Source of the DNA: Methylobacterium sp. 10 | GTDB taxonomy: Bacteria; Pseudomonadota; Alphaproteobacteria; Rhizobiales; Beijerinckiaceae | Direction: 5' to 3' | Assembly: GCF_000519085.1 (NCBI RefSeq) | Contig: NZ_KI912577.1 | Span: forward strand, 1,056,501-1,120,500 | Length of the DNA: 64,000 nt | Shown here: positions 26,183 to 35,207 of the stretch, one piece after another | Layout of the letters: every line of letters starts with the position of its first letter | How positions within the stretch are numbered: the stretch's first letter is position 1 | Position numbers and translations under genes: made by a program | Notes under the pieces: model-generated | Told to the model about the DNA's origin: nothing | Databases searched by the model: none | Seen by the model: only the letters and a program-made list of their open reading frames with translations

Positions 26183-27037
26183 TCAGGCGCCGGGCCGTGT
26201 CGATGCGGCGGCGCTCAGCGGTCCCGGTGCGAACCGGCGCAGGACTCGGCTGGACTCTGATACGATCAGCGGGCGCGGTCCGGCGAAGGAGATTTCCAGG
26301 GTCAGTTCCGCCACGCCCTGCGAGCGGGCACCGTTCCTCGGGTTCGCCGCACGGAAATCGAAGGTGGAGCGCACGATGCAACTGCTCGTGCCGACGCTGC
26401 AGGCCGTGCGCGGGGAACCGTCCTGCACCACGTAGCGGCGGTCCGGCCAGCGCCGGACGAAGCGGCGCTTCTCCGCCATCAGCGCCGCCAGCGACAGGGT
26501 CCGGCCGTGGAAGCGAACAGATTCGGCGTAGAACCGCGGCGCGGCGGCGACCATGCCGTCGCCGGGCTCCGAGACCGCGTCGAGATAATCCTCGTTCAGC
26601 CTCTGGGCCTTGCGCGCCCATTCGGGAAAGCGATCCTCGGAGGCCATCGCCATGCTCGGGGATGGTGCACCCGGGGAGACGGTGAGGGGGAGGGCGTTCG
26701 GCGGAACCTGCGACAGCCGACGGGAGGAATGCCTGATCCCACCCTCTGCGTGGCGGCTGCCGCGACGGATCCGCCGCGGTGCGTCTGCGCTCCTCTCCAC
26801 GACGGAGGCGGCACTCGGCGTCGTCTCGGGTTTCGCCCCCTGGGCCGGGCTCGCCTGGGATGCCTCCTGCGCCGTCTGGGACGCGGCGGGTTTCGCGTCG
26901 CCCTTCGGTTCGGGCTTCGTATCGGCCTTGGCGGGAGGATCGACCCAGGCCGGGCGGCCCTGAGCCCCGGCGCTACCGGTGGATATCAAGGCCCCGAGGA
27001 GGGCCGCCGAGCAAGTGGAGAACAATCCGTAGCGCAT
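26183..27037 (-). CDS. Secreted hypothetical protein
   Basis: 284 residues with a signal peptide ending SAGA-QG. About 27-130 is a low-complexity Pro/Ala/Lys/Ser linker. About 135-265 is a compact domain (EDRFPEWARKAQRLNEDYLD, then APRFYAESVRFHGR, then SLAALMAEKRRFVRRWPDRRYVV) that resembles NTF2/SnoaL-like or calcium/SH3-associated stress domains. I cannot name the family firmly. It is the first gene of a two-gene operon with the degenerate SNase-like membrane protein. Confidence 0.72.
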   Translation of the reverse strand: MRYGLFSTCSAALLGALISTGSAGAQGRPAWVDPPAKADTKPEPKGDAKPAASQTAQEASQASPAQGAKPETTPSAASVVERSADAPRRIRRGSRHAEGGIRHSSRRLSQVPPNALPLTVSPGAPSPSMAMASEDRFPEWARKAQRLNEDYLDAVSEPGDGMVAAAPRFYAESVRFHGRTLSLAALMAEKRRFVRRWPDRRYVVQDGSPRTACSVGTSSCIVRSTFDFRAANPRNGARSQGVAELTLEISFAGPRPLIVSESSRVLRRFAPGPLSAAASTRPGA

Positions 27038-27529
27038 GGCATCTCACCGCTGTCGCGAGCGACGTGGAGGGTGGGCACGACCGCATGACAGCGCCCGGCC
27101 GAAGGGAAACGTCAAGGTCGGGCGTTCGGTTGCCCGCGTCGAGAGGGGTCGTTCGCGGCCGGGTCGCGTCGTGGCTCGTGATCTAGCACGGGGCATTGCC
27201 AGGCTGCTGCGATCGCGCGCCGTTCCCCGCGCTATGCCCGCTGTTCCCAGCCATCGGCGATCACCGTCCGACAAGGTTGTGAATGCCCATCTTACCGCAA
27301 GTTGCCCTTCTCTAGGACATTGCCTCTTGCCATCGGCGTGGAAGCGCCCACCTCTGGAGAGCTTGACGGGTCCGGGCCCCTCTGGCGGCCGAGGCGTCGG
27401 CCGCGATGTCGGACTCCTTCTCTGCCTTTGCGCTGACGCGGCGCGAACGCATCGGGGGGTTCTGAAACACGTGGTTGTTGCGATGATCTCATGTGGCATC
27501 CCCGGATGCCCCTTCCCGGAGGCCGCATC
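27038..27529. other. Divergent intergenic region without a recognisable gene (492 bp)
   Basis: Separates the minus-strand secreted-protein gene from the lipid-kinase gene. Frames here are open only as short unconserved stretches. There is no tRNA-like T-arm and no perfect dyad. GGAGG at 27518-27522 is the ribosome site of the downstream GTG. I see nothing else I can support. Confidence 0.4.
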
Positions 27530-28444
27530 GTGAGCGCCGCCTCCACCCGCCGGGCTCTCCTTCTCGTCAACCCGAACGCCCGGAACGGCTCGTTCTCCCT
27601 CGACGCCGTGCGGGACTCCCTGCGTGCCGCCGGCATCGAGCCGTTCGAGCCGCCGGGTGATCCCGATTGCACGGCGGTGATCAACCGCCATGCAAAGGAC
27701 TGCGATCTCGTCATCCTCGGCGGCGGTGACGGCACCATGAACTCCGCCGCACCGGCCCTGGTCGAGACCGGCCTGCCCCTCGGCATCCTGCCGCTGGGCA
27801 CCGCCAACGACCTCGCCCGCTCCCTCGGCCTGCCCACCGACCCGGTGGAGGCCGCGCAGCTCATTGGCACGGCGCAGCCTCAGGCAGTGGATCTCGGCTG
27901 GGTCAACGGCCGCTACTATTTCAACGTGGCGAGCATCGGCTTTTCGGCCGACCTCGCCGGCGACCTGACCTCCGAATCGAAGAAGAAGTGGGGCACGCTC
28001 GGCTATGCCATCGCCGCCATGCGCGTCCTGCGGCGGGTGCGTCCGTTCACGGTCTATCTCGAACATGACGGGCAGACCGAGACCATCACCACGATCCAGG
28101 TCTCGGTGGGCAACGGTCGCCACTATGGCGGCGGGATGACCGTGGAGGAGACCGCCACCGTCGATGACGGCAAGCTCGATTTCTACAGCCTGGAGGTGAG
28201 GCACTGGTGGCGGCTCATCGCGCTGCTGCCTGCCCTCCGACGGGGCACGCAGGGCAAGGCGGCCGACGTGCGTGCCTTCAACACCACCGAGATCGTGGTG
28301 AAGACCAAGAAGCCCAGGCCGGTGAACACGGATGGAGAACTCTCCACCTACACCCCGGCCCATTTCAAAGTCGTGCCCAAGGCCATCCGCATCTATGCGC
28401 CCGAGCCTGCCGAGCGCCCCGGTATCATCCCCGCCGCGTCCTGA
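27530..28444 (+). CDS. Diacylglycerol/lipid kinase family protein (YegS-like)
   Basis: 304 residues. The DAGK catalytic domain has LLLVNPNARNG at the start, the ATP-loop GGGDGT at 64-69, and LPLGTANDLARSL. The second lobe includes FNVASIGFSADLAGDLT and VSVGNGRHYGGGM. The enzyme phosphorylates a lipid or related alcohol at the membrane; the substrate is unknown. GTG 27530 has a perfect GGAGG 7 bases upstream, which beats the in-frame ATGs at 27491 and 27506. Confidence 0.86.
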   Translation: MSAASTRRALLLVNPNARNGSFSLDAVRDSLRAAGIEPFEPPGDPDCTAVINRHAKDCDLVILGGGDGTMNSAAPALVETGLPLGILPLGTANDLARSLGLPTDPVEAAQLIGTAQPQAVDLGWVNGRYYFNVASIGFSADLAGDLTSESKKKWGTLGYAIAAMRVLRRVRPFTVYLEHDGQTETITTIQVSVGNGRHYGGGMTVEETATVDDGKLDFYSLEVRHWWRLIALLPALRRGTQGKAADVRAFNTTEIVVKTKKPRPVNTDGELSTYTPAHFKVVPKAIRIYAPEPAERPGIIPAAS

Positions 28445-28489
28445 CGTTCCGCCGCTTTCCGACCTGACGACGTTCGAGGTTCTCTCCCC

Positions 28490-29233
28490 GTGGATTCTCT
28501 TCTTCAGCTCGCCGCAGACCCCACCGCCTGGGTGGCGCTCGCCACCCTCATCGTGATGGAGGTGGTGCTCGGCATCGACAATCTGATCTTCATCTCGATC
28601 CTCACCAACAAGCTGCCGGCCCATCAGCAGACCAAGGCCCGCCGCATCGGCATCGGCCTCGCGCTGGTCCTGCGCCTCGGCCTGCTCGGCACCGTCGCCT
28701 ACATCGTCCACCTGACGCAGCCGGTCTTCGAAGTCTTCGGCAAGGCCTTCTCCTGGCGGGACATGATCCTGATCGGCGGCGGCCTGTTCCTGCTGTGGAA
28801 GGCGACGAAGGAAATCCACGAGACCGTCGATCCCGATGACGGCCACGAGGATGCGTCCTCCCCGGTGGCGCTGAGCTTCGCCGCCGCCGTGGGGCAGATC
28901 CTGGTGCTCGACCTCGTCTTCTCCATCGACAGCATCATAACGGCGGTGGGCATGACCGATCACGTGCCGATCATGGTGATCGCCGTCATCACCGCCGTCA
29001 CCGTCATGCTGCTCGCGGCCGACCCGCTTGCGCGCTTCATCGACGCCAACCCCACCGTGGTGATGCTGGCACTCGGCTTCCTCATCATGATCGGCATGAC
29101 GCTGATCGCGGAAGGTTTCGGCGCCCACGTGCCAAAGGGCTACATCTACACCGCCATGGCTTTCTCGGCCGGCGTCGAGGCGCTCAATCTCCTCGCCCGG
29201 CGCCGGAGACGGAGCAAAACCACGGCGGGCTAA
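28490..29233 (+). CDS. TerC family integral membrane protein
   Basis: 247 residues, about seven membrane segments. The family signatures are the acidic intramembrane motifs [12 protein letters not shown] (first helix) and [16 protein letters not shown] (fifth), which bind or move Mn2+ in studied members. It starts at GTG 28490, 45 bases after the lipid-kinase gene, and is probably in the same transcript. A terminator follows at 29274-29311. Short type, without CBS domains. Confidence 0.9.
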   Translation: MDSLLQLAADPTAWVALATLIVMEVVLGIDNLIFISILTNKLPAHQQTKARRIGIGLALVLRLGLLGTVAYIVHLTQPVFEVFGKAFSWRDMILIGGGLFLLWKATKEIHETVDPDDGHEDASSPVALSFAAAVGQILVLDLVFSIDSIITAVGMTDHVPIMVIAVITAVTVMLLAADPLARFIDANPTVVMLALGFLIMIGMTLIAEGFGAHVPKGYIYTAMAFSAGVEALNLLARRRRRSKTTAG

Positions 29234-29273
29234 GAGGTGCCGCCTCTCACCCTTCCCGTTTCACGGGAAAACG

Positions 29274-29311
29274 AAGAAAGGCCCGACCAGGACACCGGTC
29301 GGGCCTTTCTT
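29274..29311. terminator. Intrinsic terminator, bidirectional
   Basis: AAGAAAGGCCCGACC (29274-29288) is the exact complement of GGTCGGGCCTTTCTT (29297-29311), with the loop AGGACACC. The stem ends in A/T runs on both sides. It separates the converging terC and acid phosphatase genes. Confidence 0.9.
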
Positions 29312-29410
29312 CCTTCCGGCATGCTCGAAGGGGCCTCGTGGATGGGCCGAGGCGCAACCGACATGACCTGCTCTGCAGAAGATCGGCTACTACCGAGCCC
29401 CCGTGACCGC

Positions 29411-30301
29411 CTACAGGATGGGTTCGCGTAGAGCCGAGGTTTCGCGGGCACAGATCGCCTGATCGGGGGGCGAGCCTTCCTGAGAGAGGTTCTTCGCCAT
29501 CTCCACGCGGGCTCGCTCGAGATCAGTACGGAAGCTGGAATCACCCTGGAGCGAACTGACGACAACGCTGGCCGTGGTGCGTCCGGCTTCCACGTCGCTC
29601 GCCCAATGCACACCGCAGACGATGCGATTCTCGCCGTAAGCCTTGCCGCGCAAGAAGAACTGCGTCGCCTTCTCCGGCACCAGTGCGGCGAGGATGGAGG
29701 CGTAGGCCCAGCCCTGTGTCGCGTGGCTGGAGGGGAAGCTGAAGGCATCACCCAATTCGCGGGTCCGCGCCACGCAGATCTCTGCCTCATTGCCGACGAA
29801 GGGACGCAGGCGGCGATAATGCTCCTTGAGCGAGCGGGTGGCCCGGCTGATATCGAGGCGGGTCCGTTCGAGCAGCGTCATCAGCGCGGGCGAGCGGGAC
29901 TGGTCGATCTTGCGGCCGAGCACGCAGGCGAAATCATCGAGGATGGCCGAAGGGCCGTCCGCTACATCCGCCGTGGCGAGCTCCCAACGCGCGCTGCCCT
30001 TCAGGGCGCGGGTCGCCGCAAAGGTGGTCTTGTCCGCCGTCTCGGCCGCCGATTGACCACGTGGGGGCGGCGGCAGGATCGCGACGGCATCGGGTGCGGT
30101 CGCATCGGACAGGTAGGGCGCGCGCGCCGGCATTCCCGGCGTCAACGGCGTGGTCGCGACGGCAGGCGCGGAGCGGGGCTTGCCCCCCGTCGTCTTGGTG
30201 TCGACGGAATTCGCCGCGGGCGCCTGCGCCAGGGTGGGGGCTGCCATCAGGGCGCAGGACGTGAAGGCGAGCGACGCGAGAGTGGGAAGCAGAGGGGACA
30301 T
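29411..30301 (-). CDS. Class A non-specific acid phosphatase (PAP2 superfamily)
   Basis: 296 residues with a signal peptide ending LAQA. The PAP2/class A motif is complete: K159-x6-R166-P167 (KEHYRRLRP), P190-S-S-H193, and N225-R226-x5-H232-x3-D236. The second element has Ser where PSGH has Gly, and the third has Asn where SR is usual. It hydrolyses phosphomonoesters in the periplasm. A Pro/Ala-rich segment (about 28-85) precedes the domain. Confidence 0.9.
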   Translation of the reverse strand: MSPLLPTLASLAFTSCALMAAPTLAQAPAANSVDTKTTGGKPRSAPAVATTPLTPGMPARAPYLSDATAPDAVAILPPPPRGQSAAETADKTTFAATRALKGSARWELATADVADGPSAILDDFACVLGRKIDQSRSPALMTLLERTRLDISRATRSLKEHYRRLRPFVGNEAEICVARTRELGDAFSFPSSHATQGWAYASILAALVPEKATQFFLRGKAYGENRIVCGVHWASDVEAGRTTASVVVSSLQGDSSFRTDLERARVEMAKNLSQEGSPPDQAICARETSALREPIL

Positions 30302-30446
30302 GACAGCGGCTCAGGATCAAAGGCGTCGGGAATGGCAAGCGATAGGGGAGCCATAGTGTTCCTGAACGACACTCGTATGGCACCCTGAGCGCATGACATT
30401 TCGCCAATCCGTAACGGGTTTGGCCACCGGTCGGCGCGCGACACCC

Positions 30447-31328
30447 CTACCGGATGCCGGCGCGGATCGCGGCGGCGACCTCCCCCGAATATTCCTCGTG
30501 CGGACTCAAGGCCCCCGGAACCGAAGCCTTGGCTACGTGCCCGGCGGCGATGAGGGCGTCCATCTCGGCGCCGGATCGGCGGGGCGCACGCTCCGGCCGC
30601 AGGACGAGGAGCGGCGGAAGTCCGTCCGCCTCGATCAGGGCGAGAAAGTCCTTGCGGGCCTTGAACGGGTCGAGACCTCCGGTGACGAAGGCCGCCGTGC
30701 CGAAACGACCCCCCGGCTGGAGCGTGACGGCGTGTTTGTCGGCGATGATGCCGGGCGTGACATGGTCCGGATCGGCATAGACATGCGCACGCATCATCCG
30801 GCCGATGATCGGAGGACTGATGTTGATGCGGTAGAGCGCCTCGCCCAGCAGTGGAAGCTCGATGGCTTTGCGGATGCCCGAGAGCCAGCCGCGGCGCGAG
30901 TCGCCGAGAGCGGTGGGCAGCGGCCCACGCCACGTGGGGGCAATGAGGACGAGCTGGTCGAACATGCCCGGATGCCGCCGGGCGGCCGCCACGAGATAGG
31001 GCCCCGCATGACCCGCCGCGATGCCGATAGCGTAGGGGCCGGGCAACGCCGCGAGCAGGGAATCCATGAAGGCGTGGAACGTCTCGGGCTCCATGGCGAT
31101 GCGGGAACGCGGATGGTTGCCGAAGCCGGGCCAATCGGGAATGAGGCAGCGATAGTCGTGGCCGAGGATCTTGGCGAGGGGCCGCATCTCCGCGCGGGCC
31201 GAGATCGATGACAGGGCCGGCAGGAGCAGGGCCGCCGGGCCGCTCCCGACGATATCGCAGGGCGTCGGGACCTTGCGCTCCAGCACGTCGAGCTGAAAGC
31301 CACGGGTGGAGTGGGCAGGCTCGATCAT
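30447..31328 (-). CDS. Alpha/beta-hydrolase-fold protein lacking the nucleophile serine
   Basis: 293 residues from ATG 31328; a TTG at 31337 begins the longer frame. The fold is recognisable from LIPDWPGFGNHPRS (oxyanion/strand 4 region), the strand YAIGIAAG and FDQLVLIAPTWRGP. At the nucleophile elbow the GxSxG motif reads G102-I-A104-A-G106, so alanine stands where serine should be. A late histidine (LSPHEEYSGEV) is present. It may be catalytically dead or act by another residue. Substrate unknown. It stands alone on the minus strand. Confidence 0.72.
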   Translation of the reverse strand: MIEPAHSTRGFQLDVLERKVPTPCDIVGSGPAALLLPALSSISARAEMRPLAKILGHDYRCLIPDWPGFGNHPRSRIAMEPETFHAFMDSLLAALPGPYAIGIAAGHAGPYLVAAARRHPGMFDQLVLIAPTWRGPLPTALGDSRRGWLSGIRKAIELPLLGEALYRINISPPIIGRMMRAHVYADPDHVTPGIIADKHAVTLQPGGRFGTAAFVTGGLDPFKARKDFLALIEADGLPPLLVLRPERAPRRSGAEMDALIAAGHVAKASVPGALSPHEEYSGEVAAAIRAGIR

Positions 31329-31442
31329 CGCTCGCAACGCCTCATCCGGGACGGTCTGTATCGGATCGGAGATCTAACGCGCCGGTCGCCGCCGCACAGG
31401 TTGGCCCTGTGTCGCGCCATGGTCGACGACGGGTGCCGGACC

Positions 31443-31468
31443 CCCTCCTCCCGCAGGCGGGAAGAGGG
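31443..31468. repeat. Short palindromic CT/GA-rich intergenic element
   Basis: CCCTCCTCCCGC (31443-31454) faces GCGGGAAGAGGG (31457-31468) with one mismatch and a 2-base loop. It lies just after dapD. Two similar elements occur at 41677-41709 and 51463-51490. It could act as a terminator hairpin or be a dispersed repeat. Confidence 0.5.
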
Positions 31469-31499
31469 AATGCCGATCGCAAGCGAACCCGGGTTCGCC

Positions 31500-32342
31500 T
31501 CAGGTGCGAAGCAACTCGTTGATGGCGGTCTTGGAACGGGTGCCCGCATCCACGCGCTTGACGATGACGGCGCAGTAGAGGCCGGGGCCGGGCGTGCCGT
31601 CGGGCAGGTCCTTGCCCGGCGTCGTGCCCGAGACCACCACCGAATAGGGCGGCACGCGGCCATACATGACCTCGCCCGTGGAGCGGTCGATGATCTTCGT
31701 GGAGGCGCCGATATAGACGCCCATGGAGAGCACGCTGCCCTCACCGATGATCACGCCCTCGGCCACCTCGGCGCGGGCGCCGATGAAGCAATTGTCCTCG
31801 ATGATGACCGGATTGGCCTGGAGCGGCTCGAGCACTCCGGCGATGCCGGCGCCGCCGGAGATGTGGCAGTTCTTCCCCACCTGCGCGCAGGAGCCGATCG
31901 TCACCCAGGTATCCACCATCGTGCCCTCGCCCACATGGGCGCCGAGATTGATGAAGGAGGGCATCAGCACGGCGCCGGGCGCGATGTAGGAGCCGCGCCG
32001 CACGAAGCAGCCGGGCACGGCACGGAAGCCGGCCTCGCGAAAATGCTTCTTCTTCCAGCCCTCGAACTTCGAGGGCACCTTGTCCCACCAATTGGCACCA
32101 TCGGGACCGCCATGGATGATCTCCATGTCGTTGAGGCGGAAGGACAGCAGCACCGCCTTCTTGAGCCATTGGTTGACCTGCCACTCGTCGTCCACTTTCT
32201 CGGCCACGCGGGCCTTGCCGGAATCGAGCAGGTCGAGGGCCTCGTCCACGGCCTCGCGCACGGCGCCCTTGGTCGAGATGTCGATCCCGGCGCGCTCCTC
32301 CCAGGCGGTCTCGATGGTGGCGGAGAGATCGGCGTGGGACAT
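31500..32342 (-). CDS. dapD: 2,3,4,5-tetrahydropyridine-2,6-dicarboxylate N-succinyltransferase
   Basis: 280 residues. Succinylase branch of lysine/diaminopimelate synthesis, using succinyl-CoA. An N-terminal helical domain (about 1-100) precedes a left-handed beta-helix of hexapeptide repeats ([54 protein letters not shown]). The active-site region is typical of E. coli-like DapD, and length is normal. It stands alone here; other dap genes are not in the window. Confidence 0.95.
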   Translation of the reverse strand: MSHADLSATIETAWEERAGIDISTKGAVREAVDEALDLLDSGKARVAEKVDDEWQVNQWLKKAVLLSFRLNDMEIIHGGPDGANWWDKVPSKFEGWKKKHFREAGFRAVPGCFVRRGSYIAPGAVLMPSFINLGAHVGEGTMVDTWVTIGSCAQVGKNCHISGGAGIAGVLEPLQANPVIIEDNCFIGARAEVAEGVIIGEGSVLSMGVYIGASTKIIDRSTGEVMYGRVPPYSVVVSGTTPGKDLPDGTPGPGLYCAVIVKRVDAGTRSKTAINELLRT

Positions 32343-32406
32343 GGCGGCGTTCCGGTCGGTGATGGGGAGGGCCGTGCTTACAAAAGGCGGCCGCGCCTGT
32401 CACCTC

Positions 32407-32431
32407 GGGCCATCGCTCGAAGCGATGGCCC
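32407..32431. terminator. Perfect hairpin after the YARHG gene
   Basis: GGGCCATCGCT (32407-32417), loop CGA, AGCGATGGCCC (32421-32431). The stem is 11 bp without mismatch. It sits 38 bases after the YARHG stop and 65 bases before the dapD start on the same strand. No T run follows, so it could be a weak terminator, an mRNA stabiliser or an operator. Confidence 0.45.
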
Positions 32432-32468
32432 TGTCCTGTCATCTCGGGGCTTCAGGCGAAGCGTGGGC

Positions 32469-32732
32469 TCACTCCCGGCAGCCGTTGCGGGTTTCCTCCC
32501 GCACGATCTCGCCGACCTTCGCCCGGTCGCGGGCGGAGAGTGGGACGTCGCGGATGTCGGAGAAGCGACAATTGACGTTGCCGAAGGCCGCGATCGCGCG
32601 CTGGGTCCTGAAGCAGTAGCCGGCCTCCGCATAGACCGCGTTGCGCTCACCCCAGAGTTCGTCGCACGGAAATGCCGCCAGCGCCGGGGTGGCGGGCAGG
32701 AGGGCGAGGCAGAGAATCACGACGGCGCGCAT
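32469..32732 (-). CDS. Small secreted YARHG-domain protein
   Basis: 87 residues. Signal peptide to about residue 20 (ATPALA-AF). The whole mature chain matches the YARHG extracellular domain (DELWGERNAVYAEAGYCFRT, then NVNCRFSDIRDVPLS). Cysteines at FPCDEL, YCF, NC and GCRE would give two disulfides. The domain is common in secreted bacterial proteins and its function is not known to me. ATG 32732 is preferred to GTG 32738 because GGGAAG lies at a good distance. Confidence 0.78.
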   Translation of the reverse strand: MRAVVILCLALLPATPALAAFPCDELWGERNAVYAEAGYCFRTQRAIAAFGNVNCRFSDIRDVPLSARDRAKVGEIVREETRNGCRE

Positions 32733-32828
32733 GAGCACTTCCCGAGAGAGCGTTGAGGGACGGAGGGTTTTTGGCTCGTCTTCGCAGGTTTCGCCGGCTC
32801 GTGCGTCCGGCGAGAGGGCGATACGGTG

Positions 32829-33299
32829 TCAGATGGCGTCGATCCTTGCCCGTACGCCGTCGAGATCCTCGATCAACGTGCCGAGGTCGTCGCGAAGGGC
32901 GGCGTGGATCGCCTCGGCGGCATCGGGAAATTCCTCGAGCACCCGGCGCATCAGCGTGGGCGTGATGCGGACGACCTCCGCCGCTGTGACGGCATGGGCG
33001 TCGGTGGGGCGCTCGCCGCGCAGGAATAGCGCCATCTGCCCGATCAGGGCGGAACGGCCGACCCTGACGGGCTCGGCACCGGCGCCACGCGGCGCCAGCT
33101 CGACCGTTCCGGACATGACGACGTATCCGCCATCGCTGCGCTCGTTGCGGGCGAACAGCACGTCTCCCGGCATCAGGCTGCGACGCTCGGCTGCGAAGGA
33201 GAGCAGCCTCAGGGCATCGCGTCCCATGAAACTGAACAGGGGCGCGGCCGCCAGGATCGCGATGTCGTCGTCGAGCCCCAATGCCGTCCGCTCCCTCAC
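32829..33299 (-). CDS. Stand-alone cyclic-nucleotide-binding domain protein
   Basis: 156 residues. About 20-125 is a cNMP-binding beta-roll: FMGRDALRLLSFAAERRSL, MPGDVLFARNERSDGGYVVMSGTVEL, IGQMALFLRGERPTDAHAV. The phosphate-binding cassette normally reads GELALL..PRAAT; here it is GQMALFLRGERPTDA, with the Arg present in a shifted setting. There is no helix-turn-helix after the domain, only a C-terminal helix. It is therefore a sensor or adaptor, not a Crp-type regulator. It could respond to the cyclase at 12596-13885, but this is inference. Confidence 0.78.
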   Translation of the reverse strand: MRERTALGLDDDIAILAAAPLFSFMGRDALRLLSFAAERRSLMPGDVLFARNERSDGGYVVMSGTVELAPRGAGAEPVRVGRSALIGQMALFLRGERPTDAHAVTAAEVVRITPTLMRRVLEEFPDAAEAIHAALRDDLGTLIEDLDGVRARIDAI

Positions 33300-33457
33300 G
33301 ACGGAGGCGTCCCTCCGGCGGAGCTAGCCTTAGCCGAAGGCGGGCGAGGGGGGAAATCCGGCGCGGCGCCCGCGTGTGCAAGGAGGGCCGATCAAACGGA
33401 TGTCACGAAACCCGTGGATAGACGCGTCTCCCGAGCAAGACGAAGACGGAAACTCCG

Positions 33458-33679
33458 GTGTCCAATCACCTCTGCCTGGATCCGAACGATCCCTATGCGC
33501 AATCCGAAGTCCTGGTCTTCTTCGAAGGCAGGTATCCGGATATCCGCCTGCTGTCGGTCATCGACGGCAACGACGATGAGATCCTGTCCGATCTCGTCCA
33601 CGAGCAGCAGCGCGACCTCATCCGGGAGATCGCCGCCTTCTATACATCCGGCGGTGATGCGCCGATTGTGGTCGCCTGA
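33458..33679 (+). CDS. Small hypothetical protein, acidic
   Basis: 73 residues from GTG 33458. It is soluble and acidic, with the hydrophobic strand EVLVFFEGRYPDIRLLSVI and a helical end (LVHEQQRDLIREIAAFY). No family recognised. It is convergent with the response regulator, with only 3 bases between the stops. Coding is supported mainly by a reasonable composition and frame, so confidence is moderate. Confidence 0.5.
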   Translation: MSNHLCLDPNDPYAQSEVLVFFEGRYPDIRLLSVIDGNDDEILSDLVHEQQRDLIREIAAFYTSGGDAPIVVA

Positions 33680-33682
33680 TCT

Positions 33683-34369
33683 TCAGGGCAGCAGCTTGTA
33701 GCCGCCGCCTTCCGTCACGAGGATGGCGGTGACGGCCGGGTTCGGCTCGATCTTCTGGCGCAGACGGTAGATGTGGGTCTCCAGCGTATGCGTGGTGACC
33801 TGCGCGTTGTAGCCCCAGACCTCGGCGAGCAACGTGTCGCGCGCCACCACCTCGCGGCCGGCGCGGTAGAGGAAGCGCAGGATCGCGGTCTCCTTCTCGG
33901 TGAGCTTCAGCTTCGAGCCGCGCTCGCAGACGAGGAGCTTCGCGCCGGGGCGGAACGTGTAGGGGCCGATCTGGAAGACGGCGTCCTCGCTTGCCTCGTG
34001 GCTGCGCAGATGCGCGCGGATGCGGGCGAGGAGTACGGCGAACTTGAACGGCTTGGAGACATAATCGTTGGCGCCCGCCTCGAGGCCCTCCACCGTGTCC
34101 TCTTCCGAATCCTGCGCGCTCAGCATGATGACCGGGCCGCGATACCCGTTACGGCGCATGGTCCGCACCGCCTCGCGCCCGTCCATGTCCGGCAGGCCGA
34201 CATCCATGATCGCGAGATCGATCCGATCCTCGGCCACGCGGGCGAGGGCGGATGTCCCGTCCTCCGCGCTGACGGTGACGAACTCCTCGTACAGATCGAG
34301 CTGTTCGATCAAGGTTTCGCGCAGGGACTCGTCGTCGTCGCAGATGAGCAGGCGATGGGTGGTCGACAT
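33683..34369 (-). CDS. OmpR-family response regulator, CenR-like
   Basis: 228 residues. Receiver domain 1-120 with acidic pocket DDD (11-13), phospho-acceptor D56 (AIMDVGLPDMDG), and Lys in YVSKPF. The winged-helix DNA-binding domain covers about 130-228 (LTEKETAILRFLYRAGREVV, THTLETHIYRLRQKIEP). The sequence agrees closely with the CenR/OtpR type of Alphaproteobacteria, an essential or near-essential cell-envelope regulator, from memory of the family. No histidine kinase is adjacent. The L,D-transpeptidase gene is divergent 271 bases away, which fits an envelope role. Confidence 0.88.
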   Translation of the reverse strand: MSTTHRLLICDDDESLRETLIEQLDLYEEFVTVSAEDGTSALARVAEDRIDLAIMDVGLPDMDGREAVRTMRRNGYRGPVIMLSAQDSEEDTVEGLEAGANDYVSKPFKFAVLLARIRAHLRSHEASEDAVFQIGPYTFRPGAKLLVCERGSKLKLTEKETAILRFLYRAGREVVARDTLLAEVWGYNAQVTTHTLETHIYRLRQKIEPNPAVTAILVTEGGGYKLLP

Positions 34370-34640
34370 CGGCCGGGGATACTTTCACACGCAACTGGGA
34401 TGCGCCCGGACGGGCCGATCCCGAAAACTTGAGAGACGGCCGCGTCGTCGGCCGCGAGCCTACACAGCAGAGTGATGGCGGGTTTATGTCAGAACCTTGA
34501 ACGACGTCACGCCGAGGGCAGACTTTGCACGTCCGTGACGCTTCGACGCCCGGAAAAGTTTCGCCTGGGCGTCGTCGGCGTGCATCCTCGCCTTAGGAAT
34601 GGGCTGGCTCGAACCGGTCCGTCCAGACGATAAGGTGGAC

Positions 34641-35177
34641 ATGATCCGTCTGACTCTCACTCGCATCCGCGTCCGTCGGCTGGTGAGCGACCCCACCCGC
34701 GGGCAGATTCTCGCCGCCAATGCGGTCATCCCCTGTGCGCTCGGCCGCTCCGGCATCGGTCAGGTCAAGCGGGAGGGGGACGGCCTGTCCCCGCGAGGCG
34801 TCTTCCGCCTCCGGGCCGGAGCCTATCGCCCGGACCATTTCGGAGCGCGTCCCCGCACCGCGCTGGCTCTGCGCCGGACGCGACGGAGCGATGGCTGGTG
34901 CGACGACCCGCGCGACAGGCGCTACAACCGCCCGATCGTCCTGCCCGCCCCCGGCGTGAGCGCGGAGCGGATGTGGCGGGAGGACGGTCTCTACGACCTT
35001 GTGGTCGATCTCGACTACAACCGGCAGCCGATCCGACCGGGGCGTGGCTCGGCGATTTTCCTGCATGTGGCGCGGGCGGGATACCTGCCGACGGAGGGCT
35101 GCATCGCGGTGAAGCGAACCGATCTCGTCCGGTTGCTGCGACGCCTCGGGCCGCGCACGCATCTGCAGATCCTCTGA
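34641..35177 (+). CDS. L,D-transpeptidase (YkuD-like) family protein
   Basis: 178 residues from ATG 34641; an ATG at 34599 adds 14 residues. AAGGTGG just before 34641 supports the shorter form. The catalytic signature is H142...C154 in FLHVARAGYLPTEGCIAV, close to the HxxxxxxxxTxGC of YkuD enzymes. PTRGQILAANAVIPCALGR is the usual first part. No signal peptide or membrane segment is visible, so export is unclear. Family members crosslink peptidoglycan or attach proteins to it. Confidence 0.82.
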   Translation: MIRLTLTRIRVRRLVSDPTRGQILAANAVIPCALGRSGIGQVKREGDGLSPRGVFRLRAGAYRPDHFGARPRTALALRRTRRSDGWCDDPRDRRYNRPIVLPAPGVSAERMWREDGLYDLVVDLDYNRQPIRPGRGSAIFLHVARAGYLPTEGCIAVKRTDLVRLLRRLGPRTHLQIL

Positions 35178-35207
35178 CGCCCGCATCCGCTACCCTTTCG
35201 CCTGGGT

